NCBI RefSeq assembly: GCF_009295515.1
Contig: NZ_RQVV01000049.1
Span: 1 to 64,000, forward strand
From: Erwinia endophytica
GTDB lineage: Bacteria > Pseudomonadota > Gammaproteobacteria > Enterobacterales > Enterobacteriaceae
Direction: 5' to 3'
Length of the DNA stretch: 64,000 nt
The notes beneath the pieces are model-generated. The model saw only the letters and a list, made by a program, of their open reading frames with translations, did not search any database and was not told the DNA's origin. A program made the translations under genes and the position numbers. Shown here piece after piece: positions 9,598-18,181 of the stretch (positions are counted from its first letter, which is position 1; every line of letters begins with the position of its first letter).

Positions 9598-9619
9598 AAA
9601 AGGCCGTTTCCGGCCTTTT
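9598..9619. terminator. Bidirectional terminator between ModA-like gene and tyrA
   Basis: AAAAGGCCG-TTTC-CGGCCTTTT, a 9-bp stem with A/T tails on both sides, placed between convergent genes. Confidence 0.9.
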
Positions 9620-9625
9620 CAAGGA

Positions 9626-10747
9626 TTACTGACGGCTGTCATTAGCCTGACGAAGAAGAGTACGACTCTCCAGCATAAAACGCTGGGCGTAATCGCCGAA
9701 CCAGTGCTCCACTTTGCGGAAACTGTCGATAAACGCCTGTTTATCACCCTGCTCAAGCAATTTTATCGCTTCGCCAAAACGCTGATAGTAACGTTTGATC
9801 AGCGCCAGATTACTTTCCGAAGACATAATAATATCAGCATACAGCTGCGGATCTTGTGCGAACAACCGTCCCACCATCGCCAGTTCCAGACGGTAGATAG
9901 GGGAAGACAAGGCCAGCAATTGCTCAAGCTGGACGTTCTCTTCAGCCAGATGTAAACCATACGCAAAAGTGGCAAAGTGGCGTAGAGCCTGAATAAACGC
10001 CATATTTTGATCGTGCTCGACGGCACTGATGCGATGCAACCTCGCCCCCCAGACCTGTATCTGCTCCAGGAACCACTGGTAGGCTTCAGGTTGGCGGCCA
10101 TCACACCATATCACCACCTGCTTCGCCAGGCTGCCAGTGTCCGGACCGAACATCGGATGCAACCCGAGAACCGGTCCACGATGCGCGGCGAGCATCGCCT
10201 GCAGCGGCCTGTTTTTTACCGAGGCCAGGTCAACCAAAATGCAATCATCCGGTAGCGGCGGCAGGCTGGCAATCACGCTCTCGGTCAGATGTATGGGGAC
10301 ACTGATCATCACCATACCGGCATCCGCCAGCATGCTTTCAGCTTGTTCCCAGTCATCTTTATCAAGGATCCTCACCTGATAGCCAGACAGGGTCAGCATC
10401 TTCTCAAACAGACGCCCCATCTGTCCTTTACCACCCACAATAACCACCGGACGCAGCGCCGGACAAAGCGTTTTAAAACCTTTATCATTTTCGCTGGCAT
10501 AGGATTCCCGCATCACTCGGCGCAAGACATCGTCAATCAGCTCCGGAGGAACGCCCAGCGATTCAGCCTCTTTACGGCGAGAAGCCAGCAACGAAGCTTC
10601 CCGTTCAGGGACATAAATCGGTAATCCGTAGCGACTCTTAACCTCGCCTACTTCAGCCACCAGTTCCAGCCTTTTGGCCAGCAGATCGAGCAACGCTTTA
10701 TCAACTTCATCAATTTGATCGCGTAGCGCGGTCAGTTCAGCCACCAT
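9626..10747 (-). CDS. tyrA: Chorismate mutase / prephenate dehydrogenase TyrA
   Basis: T-protein of tyrosine synthesis: chorismate to prephenate, then NAD-dependent oxidation to 4-hydroxyphenylpyruvate. The 373 residues equal E. coli TyrA. They comprise an N-terminal AroQ mutase (about 1-90, [23 protein letters not shown]), a Rossmann motif [14 protein letters not shown] near residue 100 and the dehydrogenase domain with [10 protein letters not shown]. It lies 11 bases after aroF, the conserved aroF-tyrA operon under TyrR control. Confidence 0.99.
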   Translation of the reverse strand: MVAELTALRDQIDEVDKALLDLLAKRLELVAEVGEVKSRYGLPIYVPEREASLLASRRKEAESLGVPPELIDDVLRRVMRESYASENDKGFKTLCPALRPVVIVGGKGQMGRLFEKMLTLSGYQVRILDKDDWEQAESMLADAGMVMISVPIHLTESVIASLPPLPDDCILVDLASVKNRPLQAMLAAHRGPVLGLHPMFGPDTGSLAKQVVIWCDGRQPEAYQWFLEQIQVWGARLHRISAVEHDQNMAFIQALRHFATFAYGLHLAEENVQLEQLLALSSPIYRLELAMVGRLFAQDPQLYADIIMSSESNLALIKRYYQRFGEAIKLLEQGDKQAFIDSFRKVEHWFGDYAQRFMLESRTLLRQANDSRQ

Positions 10748-10758
10748 AATTACCCCTC

Positions 10759-11829
10759 TTACGACAGACGTGCCGCCAACACCCCGTTCAAAGCCTGATG
10801 AATCTCACGCAGCAACGTTTCGGTTGTTTCCCAGTTGATACAGGCATCAGTAACAGAAACACCATAGCGCATTTCGCTGCGCGGTTGCTCGGAAGACTGG
10901 TTACCTTCATGGAGATGGCTTTCCAGCATCAGGCCCATAATCGAACGGTTGCCATCTTTGATCTGCGCAACGGCAGACTCAGCCACGCCAGGCTGGCGGC
11001 GGAAATCTTTGTTAGAATTACCATGGCTGCAATCTATCATCAAGGACGGACGGAGTCCCGCCTGAAGCATCTCTTTTTCACACTGGGCTACCTCTTCCGG
11101 GCCGTAGTTCGGATGCTTTCCCCCCCGTAAAATCACATGACCATCCGGATTCCCTTTAGTTTGTAGCAGGCAAACCTGCCCCCCCTGATTAATACCGACG
11201 AAACGATGTGGCATCGCCGCCGCACGCATGGCATTGATCGCCGTGCACAGGCTACCGTCAGTACCATTTTTGAAACCTACCGGCATCGACAGGCCAGAGG
11301 CCATTTCACGGTGTGTCTGGGATTCTGTGGTACGAGCACCGATAGCGGCCCAGCTGAACAGATCACCCAAATACTGCGGGCTGTTAGGATCTAACGCTTC
11401 CGTAGCCAACGGCAGGCCCATGGTCACCAAATCCACCAGCAGGCGACGCGCAATATGCAGACCTGCTTCCATATCGAATGAATTATCCATGTACGGATCG
11501 TTGATCAACCCTTTCCAGCCAACTGTCGTACGGGGCTTTTCAAAATAAACTCGCATAACGATATACAGCTGATCCTTCAACTGATCAGAGAGAGATTTCA
11601 GGTGGCGCGCGTAATCCAGTGCGACTTCAGTATCGTGAATTGAACAGGGACCGCAGACCACCAACAGACGGTGATCTTTACCGCTGATGATGTTGGAGAT
11701 GGTCTGGCGGGAAGCGGTGATCTGCGCGGCCAGCGCATCATTAAGTGGAAATTTTTTTTTCAGCTCTTCCGGCGTGATCAAAATCTGTTCTTCAGCGATA
11801 TGAACATTATTCAGCGCGTCTTTTTGCAT
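10759..11829 (-). CDS. aroF: Tyr-sensitive DAHP synthase AroF
   Basis: First enzyme of the shikimate pathway: PEP plus erythrose 4-phosphate to DAHP. The start [11 protein letters not shown] gives 356 residues, identical to E. coli AroF in start and length. An ATG three codons upstream is possible but fits the AGGA ribosome binding site less well. Motifs [35 protein letters not shown] and [10 protein letters not shown] hold the active-site and metal residues. The first gene of the aroF-tyrA operon, it is preceded by a promoter and three TyrR-box-like sites. Confidence 0.97.
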   Translation of the reverse strand: MQKDALNNVHIAEEQILITPEELKKKFPLNDALAAQITASRQTISNIISGKDHRLLVVCGPCSIHDTEVALDYARHLKSLSDQLKDQLYIVMRVYFEKPRTTVGWKGLINDPYMDNSFDMEAGLHIARRLLVDLVTMGLPLATEALDPNSPQYLGDLFSWAAIGARTTESQTHREMASGLSMPVGFKNGTDGSLCTAINAMRAAAMPHRFVGINQGGQVCLLQTKGNPDGHVILRGGKHPNYGPEEVAQCEKEMLQAGLRPSLMIDCSHGNSNKDFRRQPGVAESAVAQIKDGNRSIMGLMLESHLHEGNQSSEQPRSEMRYGVSVTDACINWETTETLLREIHQALNGVLAARLS

Positions 11830-11886
11830 GGTAGTCATCCTGTTTCTCTCGTTATGCGTCGGTCATCCCTCAATGAGGTGGTGAAC

Positions 11887-11914
11887 AATGTATCAGAACC
11901 GGTACAAAACTCAA
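11887..11914 (-). promoter_or_regulatory. aroF promoter overlapped by TyrR box 1
   Basis: On the minus strand TTGAGT (-35, 11909-11914), a 16-base spacer and TACATT (-10, 11887-11892). A weak TyrR box TGTATC-N6-GGTACA (11889-11906) covers spacer and -10, the position for tyrosine-dependent repression. Confidence 0.6.
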
Positions 11915-11932
11915 TCCATGAATGTACACTTT

Positions 11933-11950
11933 TATTACCACATTTCAATT
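11933..11950. promoter_or_regulatory. TyrR box 2 (weak)
   Basis: TGTACA-N6-TTACCA, a partial match to TGTAAA-N6-TTTACA, centred near -61 of the predicted aroF start. Confidence 0.5.
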
Positions 11951-12017
11951 TCGGTCTTTTTGAATTTAAAAAATATATAAAAAATAGCAAGTTAATTAAA
12001 AAGTCATCAAAAAACTA

Positions 12018-12230
12018 CTACCCATATGTACAATTAACTTTACACTTAAATTTTGCAGTGTAGTAAATCCTTCGCTTTTTCCTGTTCAGGCAAAGATTTG
12101 TGGCACCATGCCTGTTGCCCGGAGGTAACAGTGCAATCATCAATGCAAGAACGCAGAATGCCAGCAAAGCTGGAGCGGCTCCAGCCAGAGCATAAAGCTG
12201 GCCAAACAGGTCGGCCCCCACGACCTGACC
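12018..12230 (-). pseudogene. C-terminal remnant of an MFS-like transporter
   Basis: Reading on the minus strand from the left end of the IS element gives a hydrophobic segment (DLFGQLYALAGAAPALLAF, then VLALMIALLPPGN) that looks like the last two membrane helices of a drug-type MFS permease. There is no start, and the 5' part is replaced by the IS. The frame runs on into the aroF upstream region, where a TyrR box lies, so the true end of the old gene is unclear. With the tetR remnant on the other side of the IS it suggests a former regulator-efflux pair. Confidence 0.4.
12027..12044. promoter_or_regulatory. TyrR box 3 (strong)
   Basis: TGTACA-N6-TTTACA differs from the TyrR consensus at one base. 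It is centred near -155 of the predicted aroF start, and is probably an upstream strong box that helps TyrR bind the weak promoter boxes. Confidence 0.7.
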
Positions 12231-13039
12231 GGTTCTGTCGCATTAAGGCGTTGTCGGATAACGTGTTGTTTTTTTATTATGTTTCAATCTCATACCTCTG
12301 ATACGAAAAGCGTTCAAACGCCTGCACTATCCCCTCGATGTTATTGCTCAATGTGTTCGCTGGTATCTGGCTGATGCCCTCAGCCTGCGCAATCTTGAAG
12401 AAATGATGGCAGAGCGCGGCGTTATCGTTGACCATTCCCCCCTTCACTGCCGGGTTATCCGCCTGGTGCCGCTACCAGATAAGGCGTTTCGTCGAAATAA
12501 GCGCACTGTGGGTCGGCGGTGGCGAATGAACGAAACCGACATCAAGATCAAAGGCCAATGGAAATACCTGTACCGCGCGGTAGATACAGCAGGACAAACC
12601 GTCGACTTCCTGCTGACCGCCAAATGAGACGCCCCAGCCGCGTTGCGCTTCTTTCGCAAGGCCATTCGTTATCATGACGAACCCGAGGTGGTCACTATCG
12701 ATAAAAGTGGCGCCAACACGGCGGCCCTGACCACACTCAACGCCAACAAACCAGAAGAAGAAAGGATGACCATCAGGCAGAGCAAGTACCTGAACAATCA
12801 GGTTGAGCAGGATCACCGGAGTATCAAACGCCGAATACGGGCGATGCTGGGGTTCAAATCATCTCGGCGGTCGCAGACGATATTGGCGGGCATTGAGTTA
12901 GTACACATGATACGCAAAGGACAACTTCAGCATTCCGCCGGAGCACATTTATCCTCGGCAGAACAATTTTATCTGTTAGCTGCCTAAAATATCGGCAGCA
13001 CAACGTTTACTGACTCCGCTCCGTTAATGCGACAGAACC
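12231..13039 (+). mobile_element. Defective IS6-family insertion sequence
   Basis: The ends are inverted repeats sharing 16 bases (GGTTCTGTCGCATTAA), typical of the IS6/IS26/IS257 family, and bound an 809-base element with a single transposase frame. No 8-bp target duplication is seen: the left flank is acctgacc and the right flank gaaaggaa. The element is dead because of a stop codon and an altered catalytic residue. Confidence 0.85.
12298..12987 (+). pseudogene. IS6-family transposase, inactivated
   Basis: One frame runs from RLHYPLDVIAQCVRWYLADA through GRRWRMNETDIKIKGQWKY and VTIDKSGANTAAL to NNQVEQDHRSIKRR, the DDE transposase layout of IS6. It is broken only by TGA at 12625-12627, where AAA-TGA-GAC probably replaced AAA-CGA-GAC. 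The first catalytic Asp (MDET in active relatives) reads Asn (MNET). No ATG is left at the expected start; CTG stands there. Confidence 0.85.
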
Positions 13040-13139
13040 GAAAGGAATGTCTTTCACGACTGCTGGCAGCATCAATCCCCAGGAGGATCTCGCCATCCCG
13101 TAAGTGAAAAACCGGTGATACCCAGTCACTGAGAAGCTT

Positions 13140-13667
13140 TCATGGCTTTTTACCGCTGGCTGCCAGGAGTCTTGCCGCCGCCTCGCCTGCATAAATCGCC
13201 GCCTGGGGAGCAATGACCAGAGCAGAAGAATGGCGCCTTCGAACAGCATCCATACCGCATCGGAAAGCGCTGCACCCGGTGAATTTCGCAGGCAGGCCGC
13301 AATGTATTCACGCTGTCTGTAGCGGTAATCAAGCGCTAACGCCGACAGCCGCTGATCTTCTTTCGCATATTCACCCCAGGCTTTCAGGAAAAAGCATCCT
13401 GACGGGCCATTTTCCTGCATCCACTCGCTCTGAACCACAAAAAGGCGGCTGATTGATTGCGGATCTTCGGGCGGAAGCAGTGCGGCGAAAAAGCGATGTT
13501 GTCTTTCAGCCAGAACCGCCTCCGTCAGCATCCCCCGCGAAGGAAAATAGCGATACAGCGTTCTTGTTGAGACGCCCGCTTCACTGCGGATCCGTGCTGG
13601 TCGCATGGAACCCGTTGAGACAGAACAACCGCTCTGCGGCCTGGATGATGTCGAGTTTTTTATCCAC
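13140..13667 (-). pseudogene. TetR/AcrR-family regulator, frameshifted
   Basis: Three frame segments add up to one TetR protein. Frame one, from GTG at 13667, reads DKKLDIIQAAERLFCLNGF. Frame two is the HTH and ligand domain SEAGVSTRTLYRYFPSRG to DAVWMLFEGAILL. Frame three is a natural C terminus VIAPQAAIYAGEAAARLLA ending at a TGA (13140). Shifts lie near 13590 and 13215. The DNA-binding part is split, so the gene should not make repressor. Its probable operator lies just upstream. Confidence 0.75.
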
Positions 13668-13673
13668 ACCCTT

Positions 13674-13699
13674 AAAAGTAAACCGATCGTTTTACTTTT
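13674..13699. promoter_or_regulatory. TetR-type operator palindrome
   Basis: A 26-base palindrome centred on CGATCG with arms AAAAGTAAA/TTTACTTTT, one mismatch between arms, seven bases before the tetR start. Position and form fit the autoregulatory operator of a TetR repressor. Confidence 0.7.
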
Positions 13700-13808
13700 A
13701 TCAAATTTCCGGCGGGAGAAAATCCCTGGCAGCAGCATAAATCAGTTCGTAAATTTTCACATCCGTACTTACTATGTCGATATATAAGGACAAATCAGGA
13801 GGTCAGCC

Positions 13809-13940
13809 ATGAAACGACTGACCCTGGCCGGTGTACCGGAACTTGCTGGATGCCGCCACTCCCCTCTCGCTTCTTCCGGCACGGAGTTACTTTCCTGCGG
13901 GTACGATGCGGTCATGCTGATGTCCGTTATGGCTGGATAG
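13809..13940 (+). CDS. Short open frame after a strong ribosome binding site
   Basis: Forty-three codons (MKRLTLAGVPELAGC...) follow a near-perfect AGGAGG five bases before the ATG. The frame is divergent from the broken tetR, where its target gene might stand. I recognise no domain. The strong start and early stop suggest the head of a decayed gene rather than a working small protein. Nothing else is seen between 13,700 and 14,021. Confidence 0.3.
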   Translation: MKRLTLAGVPELAGCRHSPLASSGTELLSCGYDAVMLMSVMAG

Positions 13941-14021
13941 CCAAAGACAATGAGACGCAGGCAGGGGGGTCATATCGTTCCGCCCTGTCTGCCCATTAGC
14001 GCTTATAAGGAGAGCAATACC

Positions 14022-14537
14022 ATGAACCTCGTTTTCCGCCCCTATACCAATACGGATGCCAAAGATTTTGCCAGCGCAGTCATTGCCTCGCTGGATACAC
14101 TGAGACCCTGGCTGGTATGGGCGCATGAAGATTTCACCGAAGCAGAAGCCCGTCAATGGTTTGCTACTACTCATACCCTGAGGCAAACAGGCGCAGCGAA
14201 CGAGCTGGGTCTGTTTGCCGAAGACGGTCGCTTGTTAGGCGGTGCCGGACTACGTTATTCCAGCGAACAGACTCACCACTGCTCGATTGGCTATTGGGTG
14301 CGTAGTAGCGAACAGGGCCGGGGCATCGCCAGCCAGGCTGTACGTTATTTGGTCGACCTGGCGTGGCAAAGCCCGGAAAGAGATATTGTGGAAATCCTCG
14401 CGGCGGAAGAAAATGCCGCCAGCCGCAGGGTAGCAACCAAATGCGGCGCTGATTTTATCGGTATTCAGTACGGCTTAATCATGTTAGACAGCGGCCCGGT
14501 CAACACCGCCATCTACCATTTTCGTCGGCCTCAGTAG
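14022..14537 (+). CDS. GNAT acetyltransferase, RimJ/RimL type
   Basis: N-acetyltransferase-fold protein of 171 residues with acetyl-CoA-binding segment YWVRSSEQGRGIASQAVRYLV and a late EILAAEENAASRRVATKCGADF, as in RimJ/RimL-like enzymes that acetylate protein N termini or small amines. The ATG follows AAGGAG by nine bases; a longer upstream frame lacks such a site. Substrate unknown. Its last 54 bases overlap the end of the convergent next gene. Confidence 0.8.
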   Translation: MNLVFRPYTNTDAKDFASAVIASLDTLRPWLVWAHEDFTEAEARQWFATTHTLRQTGAANELGLFAEDGRLLGGAGLRYSSEQTHHCSIGYWVRSSEQGRGIASQAVRYLVDLAWQSPERDIVEILAAEENAASRRVATKCGADFIGIQYGLIMLDSGPVNTAIYHFRRPQ

Positions 14538-15218
14538 CGTTGACAGGCGCTGGTTCTGCTGTCCCTGTTCGTCGAAATTATCTTTCGCCAGCCAATGTGA
14601 TATAGCCTCATCAATGACTGGCCATTCGCCATCCAGAATCGAAAACCACTGCGTATCACGTGAGCGCCCCTTGCGCACCATCATCTGCCGAAAAGTTCCT
14701 TCATAACGGAAGCCAATCCGTTCTGCCGCCTTACGGGAAGCGCTATTCAGCGCGTCGCATTTCCACTCCAGCCGGCGATAACCCAGCACAAAGGCGTTCT
14801 TCAGTAGCAAATACAGCGCCTCAGTTCCCACTATTGTCCGTTTCATCAGCGGAGACCAGGTCAGTCCTCCCAGCGCCAGCGAGCCGTTAACGGTATCGAT
14901 GCGCATATGTGATGCCAGCCCCACTGGGCGGTTACGACGGGCACAGAAAATAGTGAAGATGACCCAGTGAGCTTCTTCTGCACGCTTAGTCAACCAGGTA
15001 CGGAAAGCCTCAAGCGTAGCCGGTCTCTCCTCGGTCAAATAAGTCCAGTCACGCCCATCAGGCGCAGAAGCACAGGCAGTATAAAGATCGTTGCAATGCT
15101 TAACCGCATCCAGAGGTTCAAGAGAGCAATACTGTCCTACGAGAGATGTTATCGCCTGACAAGACTCAACGGCAGCAGCAATACGCGGAACCCCGTTAAC
15201 AAAATGCAATATTGTCAA
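14484..15218 (-). CDS. GNAT acetyltransferase, RimJ/RimL type
   Basis: About 244 residues with the family pattern QYCSLEPLDAVKHC, GLASHMRIDTVNG, GGLTWSPLMKRTIVGTEALY, LEWKCDALNSASRKAAERIGF and GRSRDTQWFSILD, the group often annotated as RimJ/RimL-like acetyltransferases. The start is uncertain: the frame opens at TTG 15218 with no good ribosome binding site, so the N terminus may be damaged by a frameshift. It ends inside the convergent GNAT gene. Substrate unknown. Confidence 0.7.
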   Translation of the reverse strand: MTILHFVNGVPRIAAAVESCQAITSLVGQYCSLEPLDAVKHCNDLYTACASAPDGRDWTYLTEERPATLEAFRTWLTKRAEEAHWVIFTIFCARRNRPVGLASHMRIDTVNGSLALGGLTWSPLMKRTIVGTEALYLLLKNAFVLGYRRLEWKCDALNSASRKAAERIGFRYEGTFRQMMVRKGRSRDTQWFSILDGEWPVIDEAISHWLAKDNFDEQGQQNQRLSTLLRPTKMVDGGVDRAAV

Positions 15219-15267
15219 TTTATTAAGGTTGCTATAGCATCCTCTTTTACCTGCACAGGAAAATAAA

Positions 15268-15960
15268 ATGCACTCACCTGTCCGTATTGCACTTGTTGGT
15301 GATTATCGTCCCACCACCATTGCCCATCAGGCCATTCCCCTCGCGATCGAACTTGCTGCGGTCTCACTCAATATCCCGGTGAGCGCTGAATGGTTGCCAA
15401 CGGGAGCTGTCACCAGTCCCGCTATATTAGAAAATTTCGCCGCCATATGGCTGGCGCCTGGTAGCCCCTACCAAAATTCCCAGGGCGCGTTTTTGTCTAT
15501 CACTTATGCCCGTGAACATAACGTACCGTTTCTTGGTTCGTGCGCTGGTTTCCAGTATGCCGTGGTGGAAGATGCCCGCAATGTCATAGGCTGGACCGAT
15601 GCCACACACGCTGAGACGGATACCAAAGGACGGATGGTCATCGCTCCGCTCACCTGTTCACTGGTGGAGAAAACAGGCGATATTGTATTCAAACCAGGCT
15701 CTCTTATCGCCAGCGCCTACGGTAAGCTGGAAGCCTGCGAAGGCTATCACTGCAATTTCGGCGTTAACCCGGCGTTCGTAAAAGAGTTGGCGGATTTCCC
15801 CCTGCGGATTACCGCATGGGACCGTGAAGGTGACGTACGCGGCATTGAGCTGCCGGAGCATAAATACTTCGTCGCTACACTGTTCCAGTCTGAGCGAGCC
15901 GCGCTACGTAATGCGCTGTCACCACTGGTGGTTGAGTTGATTAACGCGACCCAGCGATAA
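15268..15960 (+). CDS. Stand-alone class I glutamine-amidotransferase-like protein (CTP synthase C-terminal type)
   Basis: The 230 residues resemble the glutaminase half of CTP synthase without the synthetase half: IALVGDYRPTTIAHQA at the start, LAPGSPYQN, and nucleophile elbow GSCAGFQYAV with Cys near residue 92. At the position where active enzymes have His-x-Glu (YHPE), this protein reads LFQSE, so the catalytic His seems absent. It may be a non-glutaminase member of the fold. AGGAAA precedes the ATG. It is divergent from the GNAT gene by 49 bases. Function unknown. Confidence 0.75.
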   Translation: MHSPVRIALVGDYRPTTIAHQAIPLAIELAAVSLNIPVSAEWLPTGAVTSPAILENFAAIWLAPGSPYQNSQGAFLSITYAREHNVPFLGSCAGFQYAVVEDARNVIGWTDATHAETDTKGRMVIAPLTCSLVEKTGDIVFKPGSLIASAYGKLEACEGYHCNFGVNPAFVKELADFPLRITAWDREGDVRGIELPEHKYFVATLFQSERAALRNALSPLVVELINATQR

Positions 15961-15971
15961 ATTACAGGCAT

Positions 15972-16002
15972 AAAAAAAGGGCCAACCTTTCGGTCAGCCC
16001 TT
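15972..16002 (-). terminator. rpsP-rimM-trmD-rplS operon terminator
   Basis: AAGGGCTGACC-GAAA-GGTTGGCCCTT with one internal mismatch, followed by a run of T on the minus strand, 14 bases after the rplS stop. Confidence 0.9.
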
Positions 16003-16015
16003 GTTCACTATTAAC

Positions 16016-16423
<408 letters not shown>

Positions 16424-17194
16424 CTACTGCCGGGATTGCCCATCATCGTTATATTGCTGGTTGAACTCCTCACGGAACTCGCTCAGCAACTTTGCTTGCT
16501 CTTCAGTCAGAGCCAGGTTTTCCAGAAGTTCAGGTCTTCTAAGCCAGGTACGGCCCAGCGACTGTTTCAGACGCCAGCGGCGAATTTCAGCATGGTTGCC
16601 CGACAGCAAAACTGGCGGAACCTCCATCCCTTCTAACACTTCAGGTCGGGTGTAGTGTGGACAATCCAGCAATCCCTCGGAAAACGAGTCTTCCTCGGCT
16701 GACGCCTGCTTACCCAATACGCCGGGGATAAACCGGGCGACCGAGTCAATCAGCGTCATCGCTGGCAGTTCCCCGCCACTGAGTACGTAATCACCGATCG
16801 ACCATTCTTCATCGATTTCAGTTTTGATTACACGCTCATCAATCCCTTCATAACGACCACATACCAGAATCAACTTCTGCTGGGTCGCCAGTTCACAAAC
16901 TCCCTGTTGATCGAGTTTGCGTCCCTGAGGTGAAAGATAAATCACCTTAACGCCTTCTCCTGCCGCCGCTTTTGCTGCATGGATGGCATCCCGCAAGGGC
17001 TGAACCATCATTAGCATTCCCGGTCCGCCGCCGTAAGGACGATCATCCACGGTACGGTGCCGGTCATGAGTGAAGTCACGAGGACTCCAGCTCTGAATGC
17101 TGAGCAGGCCATTTTTTACTGCCCGGCCAGTCACTCCGTAGTCGGTAATCGCGCGAAACATCTCAGGGAACAGGCTGATTATCCCTATCCACAT
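16424..17194 (-). CDS. trmD: tRNA (guanine-N1)-methyltransferase TrmD
   Basis: Essential SPOUT methyltransferase making m1G37 in tRNAs reading CNN and some GGG codons, which prevents +1 frameshifting. The start [16 protein letters not shown] gives 256 residues, one more than E. coli; an in-frame upstream ATG (17248) would overlap rimM and is not used in relatives. The knot motif [26 protein letters not shown] and [12 protein letters not shown] bind S-adenosylmethionine and tRNA. Third gene of the rpsP-rimM-trmD-rplS operon. Confidence 0.97.
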   Translation of the reverse strand: MWIGIISLFPEMFRAITDYGVTGRAVKNGLLSIQSWSPRDFTHDRHRTVDDRPYGGGPGMLMMVQPLRDAIHAAKAAAGEGVKVIYLSPQGRKLDQQGVCELATQQKLILVCGRYEGIDERVIKTEIDEEWSIGDYVLSGGELPAMTLIDSVARFIPGVLGKQASAEEDSFSEGLLDCPHYTRPEVLEGMEVPPVLLSGNHAEIRRWRLKQSLGRTWLRRPELLENLALTEEQAKLLSEFREEFNQQYNDDGQSRQ

Positions 17195-17229
17195 CGACTG
17201 CGCCGACGTTTTACCGTGTGGTTCGGAGC

Positions 17230-17778
17230 TCAAAAACCAGGATCCCAATCGACTTCAATCGTGCCGGTAGTGAGATCGACATTCTTGATAACCTGTCCAT
17301 CAAGGAACGGAATCAGCCGCTCCTTCGCACCGAATGCATCTTTCAGGTTTGCCTTCACGACGAGCACGTCGTTTGAACCAGTCTCCATCAGCTCTGCGAC
17401 TTTACCAAGTGCATAGCCCTGGGTGGTAACGACCTGGCAACCAATAAGGTCTTTCCAGTAGTAGTCGCCGTTATCCAGTTCAGGCAACTGCTCAGCACTC
17501 ACGACAATGTCGCAATTCGTCAACAGACCGGCAGTATCACGATCGTCAAAACCTTTAACTTTGATGATCATGTCCTGATTGTGGCGCTTCCAGCCTTCCA
17601 GCTCGATAGGCTGCCATTGACCCGCCCGCTGGATAAACCACGGTTGATAGTCAAAAATACTTTCGGCATCTTCAGTGGAGGAAAACACTTTGAGCCAACC
17701 ACGAATACCGTAAGCCGCACCCATTTTTCCCAAAATTAATGGGTTCTCGGGCGACGACGCGGTGTGTTGCTTGCTCAT
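17230..17778 (-). CDS. rimM: Ribosome maturation factor RimM
   Basis: Assists 30S head assembly by binding S19. The start MSKQ gives 182 residues, the E. coli length; a start three codons earlier (17787) is possible. It has the N-terminal RimM beta barrel ([20 protein letters not shown]) and C-terminal PRC barrel ([23 protein letters not shown], ending VDWDPGF). Second gene of the operon. Confidence 0.97.
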   Translation of the reverse strand: MSKQHTASSPENPLILGKMGAAYGIRGWLKVFSSTEDAESIFDYQPWFIQRAGQWQPIELEGWKRHNQDMIIKVKGFDDRDTAGLLTNCDIVVSAEQLPELDNGDYYWKDLIGCQVVTTQGYALGKVAELMETGSNDVLVVKANLKDAFGAKERLIPFLDGQVIKNVDLTTGTIEVDWDPGF

Positions 17779-17796
17779 GTTGACCACCGTGACAGA

Positions 17797-18045
17797 TTAA
17801 GCTGCTTTCTTAGCTTCTTTGATCAGCGCACCAACGCGATCAGAGAGTGTTGCGCCCTGGCCAACCCAGTGCTCAATGCGATCCAAATCCAGACGCAGTG
17901 CTTCAGCCTGACCTGATGCGATCGGGTTGAAGAAACCAACGCGCTCAATGAAGCGGCCATTGCGAGCATTACGGCTGTCAGTAACGACTACCTGATAAAA
18001 CGGACGCTTTTTAGCGCCGTGACGTGCCAAACGAATTGTTACCAT
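17797..18045 (-). CDS. rpsP: 30S ribosomal protein S16
   Basis: Eighty-two residues beginning [25 protein letters not shown], identical in length to E. coli S16. First gene of the operon, with AGAGG ahead of the ATG and a GC-rich hairpin in its leader. Confidence 0.99.
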   Translation of the reverse strand: MVTIRLARHGAKKRPFYQVVVTDSRNARNGRFIERVGFFNPIASGQAEALRLDLDRIEHWVGQGATLSDRVGALIKEAKKAA

Positions 18046-18071
18046 AACATCCTCTTTAGTTAATAAAACAA

Positions 18072-18100
18072 CCGGGCCCCATTGAGGGAACGGGGCCCGG
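18072..18100 (-). terminator. GC-rich hairpin in rpsP leader (attenuator or ffh terminator)
   Basis: Perfect 9-bp stem CCGGGCCCC/GGGGCCCGG with an 11-base loop, followed on the minus strand by TTGTTTTATT. It lies downstream of the predicted rpsP promoter and also downstream of ffh, so it could end ffh transcription, attenuate the rpsP operon, or both. Confidence 0.7.
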
Positions 18101-18122
18101 ATGCAATATAAAAAGCCCGAAA

Positions 18123-18150
18123 ATTTTACTCATTTTGGCGCAAAAAGCAA
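18123..18150 (-). promoter_or_regulatory. rpsP operon promoter
   Basis: TTGCTT, a 16-base spacer and TAAAAT on the minus strand, about 78 bases before the rpsP ATG, with a GC-rich stretch at the likely start site as usual for ribosomal protein genes. Confidence 0.6.
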
Positions 18151-18181
18151 TCTAATTCACCTGAGTGATTTTCCGGCTCAC

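Noticed and set aside
13007-13738. Single 243-codon minus-strand frame taken as an intact TetR gene
   Set aside because: Its N and C ends are in the wrong frame: better-fitting TetR ends lie in other frames, and the tail runs into the IS inverted repeat.
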